DNA from: UBA4582 sp002389265
GTDB lineage: Bacteria > Pseudomonadota > Gammaproteobacteria > Pseudomonadales > Azotimanducaceae
Direction of reading: 5' to 3'
DNA length: 64,000 bases
Assembly: GCA_943788825.1 (NCBI GenBank)
Contig: CALSRT010000003.1
Span: 340,650-404,649, forward strand
In this document: positions 61,036-64,000 of the stretch, one piece after another
How the letters are laid out: the number at the start of each line of letters is the position of its first letter
How positions within the stretch are numbered: position 1 is the first letter of the stretch
Translations under genes and position numbers: made by a program
Notes under the pieces: generated by a model
Told to the model about the DNA's origin: nothing
The model's input: the letters and a program-made list of their open reading frames with translations, nothing else
Databases searched by the model: none

Positions 61036-61185
61036 ATGGCAACTATGTCATTATTGGACGACAACGGTGTCAATTTAACAGCGTCACAGGCCGGTAGAGT
61101 GCAGGTAGATGCAGGTAGAGGTAGATTGCAAGATGTTTGCAAAACCGCGGTTGGGTTATCCCAGATCAAAAAGTTCAAAATTTAA
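61036..61185 (+). CDS. Overlapping short ORF at the 5' end of the regulator gene (possible true N-terminus)
   Basis: A 49-codon frame beginning MATMSLLDDNGVNLTAS runs to a TAA at 61183-61185. It lies in a different frame from the regulator called at 61109 and overlaps its first 77 bases. Its composition looks more protein-like than the first 45 residues of the longer frame, which are Lys/Arg/Ser-rich. It may be a leader ORF, or the real N-terminus displaced by an indel near the 10-bp repeat at 61101. Confidence 0.3.
   Translation: MATMSLLDDNGVNLTASQAGRVQVDAGRGRLQDVCKTAVGLSQIKKFKI
61101..61120. repeat. 10-bp direct repeat at the regulator 5' end
   Basis: GCAGGTAGAT (61101-61110) and GCAGGTAGAG (61111-61120) are in tandem, with two more GGTAGA words at 61093-61098 and 61120-61125. 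The period is not a multiple of three, so slippage would shift any frame reading through it. The annotated regulator start (61109) lies inside. Confidence 0.75.
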
Positions 61186-61996
61186 ACAGTCCAGATTAAG
61201 GCATCGAGGCCGCACCGGCGAGGCGCTCGGTCAGGATGGTAATAGTGTCGACGCCGTCGAGCTCGACCGAGCTATAGACGTCTACACGCAGAGTTACCAT
61301 GGCCAGACCATCAGTAAGACCAGTGAATGTAACGCGCTGTTAAAATTTTGCATGCTCGAAAGCTGGTTTGGCGAGAATCGACCCATAACCCTCAAGACCC
61401 TGTCTTTAAGGGCTAATTTGCCCGAGAGCACGGCTTTGCGCTTGCTGCGCAAAGGTGTGGCTAAAGGTCGTTACATTGCTAGCCCACAAGGCTACCTGCC
61501 ATCATTTAGTATCGCGCAAGATGTGGCCATATGGCTGCAAGCTGCTCACATCCCATTTTGTTTAACCGCTGGAAAATATCACATCCAATGTGATGGGAGC
61601 TACTATAAATTCGCAGCTGACTATCTACTAACGCAACAGAAGTATGCCCCCAATCTGGGTGCAACCTCGCAGTTACTCTTGCTGCACCTGATTCGGCGCG
61701 AGCTGGTGCAGAATCTTGAGTCGACGGCGACAGACTTGTCAGTGGTTAGCGCTTTGAGCAAGAGCACCGTGAGCGATACTCAGCATCTGTTGACAGATAG
61801 GGGACATGTCGTCACCACCAAAGACGTGACTGACGAGCGACGCAGCTTGCTTTGGCTGAACCTGAGCGAGGCGCATTCTGAGGCGTTAAATAAAACTTTC
61901 AGTAGTATTCTCTTGCCCGCTACCGTTAACGCCCAGAGCCCAGAGCCCAGAGCCCAGAGCCCAGAGCCCAGAGCCCGCTTAAGCGAAGCGTGGTGA
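61109..61996 (+). CDS. MarR-like winged-helix transcriptional regulator with repeat-derived tail
   Basis: A 295-residue frame. Two candidate winged-helix halves are visible: NRPITLKTLSLRANLPESTALRLLRKG with a following YIASPQGYL, and a clearer MarR-like segment SVVSALSKSTVSDTQHLLTDRGHVVTTKDVTDERR with a wing. The end, AQSPEPRAQSPEPRAR, is encoded by the 7-bp array at 61931. The first 45 residues are unlike a folded domain and the start is doubtful. It is probably a DNA-binding regulator of nearby transport or catabolic genes; no ligand site was recognised. Confidence 0.65.
   Translation: MQVEVDCKMFAKPRLGYPRSKSSKFKQSRLRHRGRTGEALGQDGNSVDAVELDRAIDVYTQSYHGQTISKTSECNALLKFCMLESWFGENRPITLKTLSLRANLPESTALRLLRKGVAKGRYIASPQGYLPSFSIAQDVAIWLQAAHIPFCLTAGKYHIQCDGSYYKFAADYLLTQQKYAPNLGATSQLLLLHLIRRELVQNLESTATDLSVVSALSKSTVSDTQHLLTDRGHVVTTKDVTDERRSLLWLNLSEAHSEALNKTFSSILLPATVNAQSPEPRAQSPEPRARLSEAW
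61931..61978. repeat. Heptanucleotide (AGCCCAG) tandem array in the regulator 3' end
   Basis: Six perfect copies of GCCCAGA (61931-61972) are followed by GCCCGC. In the AGCC register these are AGCCCAG units. Period 7 and AGCC core agree with the AGCCNNN array at 11411-11487. As 7 is not a multiple of 3, each gained or lost unit changes the last residues and the stop of the regulator. The array encodes AQSPEPRAQSPEPRA. Confidence 0.92.
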
Positions 61997-62231
61997 CGAA
62001 TAAGTCTTGCAAGGCGAGTGTTGAAAGAAGCTCGTCGCTCCGGTCAAGTTAGTTCGGCTTTGGTTGTTGCAGGGCTTTTGGGCCGTTGCTTTCCCTTTTA
62101 ATCGGCACACTTGTTGACAGAAACGGCAGTCAATAGCGAGTTCCCTGCGAAAACCGAACGATCATTGTTGCGAAATAATTTCATCGACATAATCAGGCTC
62201 CAATTGATTGATTAATGTTGAGGCTTGGGTC

Positions 62232-62945
62232 ATGAAGTTAAACGCCATTAAATTAAGTCTGAAGCAGTGGTTCAGCGCTGCTATTCTTGTCAGTTTGTCT
62301 GCCGGTGCGCAGAGTGAAATACTTGAGGTTTATCGTTGGCAGGCTACGCCAGGTATGGGTGCGCAGATGCTAGAAACTTGGCGTGCGGCTAAAGCTATTC
62401 ATGAAGAAGCCGGTGCGAAGGTATACGCTTTTCAAGGTGACGTGGGTACGAACTTACATGTCAATTATTTGATGCGTTGGAATTCAGAAGCCGAATGGGG
62501 TGCATCCAAAGATGCATTAGCGAAAAGTTTGGCGTGGCAGGCCTTGTGGGCCAAAGCCGGCGCAGAAAACGCCGCGACTCTGCAGTGGAGCATGCGAGTT
62601 AGCAATCTCGATTCAAGTGTGAAGGCTGACAGCTTCGATGAAGGAAAAGTCTTTGGCGTTTTTATCTGGAAGCCAGCCCCGGGACAGACCGCCAAGGTGA
62701 TGCAGAATTTTGCCAAAGCGAAGCAGATTCACACCGCCCTAGGCGCGCGAGTTGAGTCTTATCTTGAGGGCGTCGGTGGCGTCGGCAATTTGCACTATAC
62801 CATGGCCTTCAAAAACTGGGCGGCGATGGCTGAATTTAATCAAAAACTGGCGAACAGCAAGGCCTGGGCTGACCTGCGGGCCGAAATTGATCCCGAGAGC
62901 TCAACTTTGATTGATAGCTTTACTGGTAGCTTGATGCCCCTATAG
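62232..62945 (+). CDS. Exported protein with duplicated dimeric alpha/beta-barrel-like domain
   Basis: A 237-residue protein with a signal peptide (MKLNAIKLSLKQWFSAAILV, then SLSAGAQS). The mature part contains two similar halves of about 85 residues. Half one: EVYRWQATPGMGAQMLETWRAA...HEEAGAKVYAF...LHVNYLMRW...LAWQALWAKA. Half two: GVFIWKPAPGQTAKVMQNFAKA...HTALGARVESY...LHYTMAFKNW...KAWADLRAEI. The layout suggests two ferredoxin-like alpha/beta units as in the NIPSNAP/ABM folds, exported to the periplasm. Function is unknown. ATG 62232 has GAGG upstream. An intrinsic terminator follows. Confidence 0.72.
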   Translation: MKLNAIKLSLKQWFSAAILVSLSAGAQSEILEVYRWQATPGMGAQMLETWRAAKAIHEEAGAKVYAFQGDVGTNLHVNYLMRWNSEAEWGASKDALAKSLAWQALWAKAGAENAATLQWSMRVSNLDSSVKADSFDEGKVFGVFIWKPAPGQTAKVMQNFAKAKQIHTALGARVESYLEGVGGVGNLHYTMAFKNWAAMAEFNQKLANSKAWADLRAEIDPESSTLIDSFTGSLMPL

Positions 62946-62959
62946 GTTTCGATAACTTA

Positions 62960-62983
62960 GGCGCCTCTTTGAGGCGTCTTTTA
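62960..62983 (+). terminator. Intrinsic terminator after the duplicated-domain protein
   Basis: CGCCTC (62962-62967), loop TTT and GAGGCG (62971-62976) form a six-pair GC stem followed by TCTTTT. It lies 17 bp after the stop at 62943-62945 and separates this gene from the lipoprotein gene. Confidence 0.85.
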
Positions 62984-63017
62984 CATACGGCATGTGTGGT
63001 ACTTTCAATAGTCCCTC

Positions 63018-63045
63018 GGTCCCTTGTGAATGGTCCCTTGTGGCT
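63018..63045. repeat. 14-bp tandem duplication upstream of the lipoprotein gene
   Basis: GGTCCCTTGTGAAT (63018-63031) is followed by GGTCCCTTGTGGCT (63032-63045). A further partial word GTCCCTC precedes at 63011. It lies in the leader of the lipoprotein gene. Confidence 0.85.
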
Positions 63046-63116
63046 TCATTAATGAGGGAAGGAGCAGGGAACTATCTGAGTGTCTTGTTTCTGACTATCA
63101 GTGTGGAGAAGTTCTT

Positions 63117-63968
63117 ATGTTGAAGAAAAGCTTGATTGGCGGTTTGGTGTTGTCGGGTTTGCTGGTCGGCTGCGCACCAGCTGAAGACCCCGTTGAGGGG
63201 GTGACCTTGGCCATGCCCGAGCCTGTGGCGATTCGCTATAACGAATTCATATGGTGTTCTAATGGTCCAAATTTCAGTGCTGAAAACCTAGCAAAGAATT
63301 TTGATTTCTGGGTTGATGGTATGCAGAACACCTTGCAACAAAAGCGTCTGGCGGCAGTTAGTCTGACCCCCAGAGGTTGGTCAAATGACGATTTCGATAG
63401 ACTGCACCTAATGATGTGGCCTGATAAAGCCGCTCGAGATGCGGGCTGGGCAGCTTATGCTGATTCTGGGCTGGAGCAGGTCGAGGCGGCAGCATTCCCG
63501 GGCTTGGAAAAATGTGGTGGTGATGATTGGCAAGATGTTTTTGGCTTTAATGTTTACCAGCCAAGGCCACCGGCCGTGATGCTGGATCTAGCCACAGATA
63601 AGCCAGTCGTTGGCTATCGGTTTTGCGCGATGAATGAAGGTAAAAACCGTGCTGACTTGCAGTCAGTCATCTATGATTCATTTATTCCTTATCTCGATGC
63701 GTTAGCGATCTCTGAAGGTCCGTCTGCGTATAATTTTCTGATACAGGTCCCAGACTTTGTTGTTGAGAGTAGACCAGGAATTGAGGGCGTGCCGGTAACC
63801 TGGGACTATGTGTGGACTAACTCTTGGCCTAGCGCCGCCGCCTATGAAGCGTCGAATGCGACTTGGTCGGTTCAAGGGCAAGCCCTGCAGGCCGCTTTTG
63901 ACGCTGTTGCCACCTGTAGCCAGGAGCAAGCCTACGATCTGACGCCGATAATGGCAGCCGCAGAGTAA
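63117..63968 (+). CDS. Predicted outer-membrane or periplasmic lipoprotein of unknown function
   Basis: A 283-residue protein starting at ATG 63117 after GGAGAAG. MLKKSLIGGLVLSGLLVGCAPAEDP has a clear signal peptide with the lipobox LVGC, so Cys22 should be lipidated. The mature part has four further Cys, in FIWCSNGPNFS, GLEKCGGDDW, YRFCAMNEGKN and VATCSQEQAYD, that could form disulfides. Two halves look related: each has W/F-rich DDFDRL-like and VWTNSWPSAAAYE-like strands, similar in layout to the preceding duplicated-domain gene. An upstream in-frame start at 63030 is less likely. Function unknown. Confidence 0.72.
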   Translation: MLKKSLIGGLVLSGLLVGCAPAEDPVEGVTLAMPEPVAIRYNEFIWCSNGPNFSAENLAKNFDFWVDGMQNTLQQKRLAAVSLTPRGWSNDDFDRLHLMMWPDKAARDAGWAAYADSGLEQVEAAAFPGLEKCGGDDWQDVFGFNVYQPRPPAVMLDLATDKPVVGYRFCAMNEGKNRADLQSVIYDSFIPYLDALAISEGPSAYNFLIQVPDFVVESRPGIEGVPVTWDYVWTNSWPSAAAYEASNATWSVQGQALQAAFDAVATCSQEQAYDLTPIMAAAE

Positions 63969-63975
63969 TCGAGAA

Positions 63976-63998
63976 GCTAGCCTTTGCAGAGGGTTAGC
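63976..63998 (+). other. Hairpin at window edge, possible terminator
   Basis: GCTAGCC (63976-63982) can pair with GGTTAGC (63992-63998), with one G-T pair and a nine-base loop. Any following T run would lie outside the window, so terminator status is undecided. Confidence 0.4.
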
Positions 63999-64000
63999 CT

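Noticed and set aside
1..64000. Search for CRISPR arrays, transposases, integrases, phage genes and tRNA/rRNA genes
   Set aside because: The tandem repeats present lack spacers of constant size, and no protein in the window has transposase, recombinase or Cas motifs; no tRNA cloverleaf or rRNA core sequence was recognised by eye.

Overview
The window reads as a chromosome segment of a heterotrophic, probably marine gammaproteobacterium. Single-copy genes typical of that class are present: rlmA, rlmKL, a DUF1653 gene, a YgjP-like metalloprotease, a DUF3718-like gene and cspA. They are mixed with the broad oxidative enzyme set seen in oligotrophic marine Pseudomonadales/Cellvibrionales-type genomes: TauD and PhyH dioxygenases, LLM-class flavin oxidoreductases, acyl-CoA dehydrogenases and SDRs. 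I found no rRNA, tRNA, CRISPR array, insertion sequence, integrase or phage gene. The assignment to a group is an inference from gene content.

Layout. 1-10 kb: a partial TauD gene, a MarR regulator whose usual GNAT partner domain lies in another frame beyond a 14/15-bp tandem repeat, DUF1653, rlmA, a kinase-fold phosphotransferase, photolyase, a coupled formamidase-like hydrolase/kynureninase pair, and rlmKL. 10-14 kb: Fe-alcohol dehydrogenase, a heptamer repeat array, a DUF599 membrane protein, and a PhyH dioxygenase/epoxide hydrolase pair. 14.7-26.7 kb: a double universal stress protein overlapping a 2,824-residue cyclic beta-1,2-glucan synthase-like giant, then a PAS histidine kinase and a FixJ-like regulator. 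27-31.7 kb: cold shock protein followed by a structured palindromic element, YeiH-type exporter, HAD hydrolase, a crotonase lacking one catalytic Glu, and small secreted proteins. 31.7-37.5 kb: an overlapping LLM oxidoreductase/Gfo-Idh-MocA/TauD cassette, a fatty-acid desaturase, and a metallophosphoesterase/LON-domain pair. 37.6-54.4 kb: a lipid or isoprenoid/steroid-like CoA catabolic neighbourhood with thioesterase, SCCPDH-like reductase, SDR, two acyl-CoA dehydrogenases, acyl-CoA ligase, serine hydrolase, GST, nitroreductase, AttH-like protein, MFS transporter, MDR reductase and a second LLM enzyme. 54.5-64 kb: GNAT, an overlapping TauD/GH3 pair, an N-acyl-D-amino-acid deacylase divergent from a GPH-family symporter, an unusual regulator ending in a 7-bp repeat, a periplasmic protein with a duplicated domain, and a lipoprotein.

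The most distinctive signal is not one gene but a recurring class of short tandem repeats (7, 10, 12, 14, 15 and 18 bp) at gene ends, starts and junctions. Two arrays are heptamers sharing an AGCC core, and two arrays lie inside regulator genes with units that are not multiples of three. The first of these separates a MarR domain from its GNAT domain by a reading-frame offset that gain of one 14-bp unit would cancel, so it is a candidate slippage switch, or else an assembly error or pseudogene. The second notable point is the overlap of a stress-protein gene with a giant glucan synthase, next to a two-component pair.
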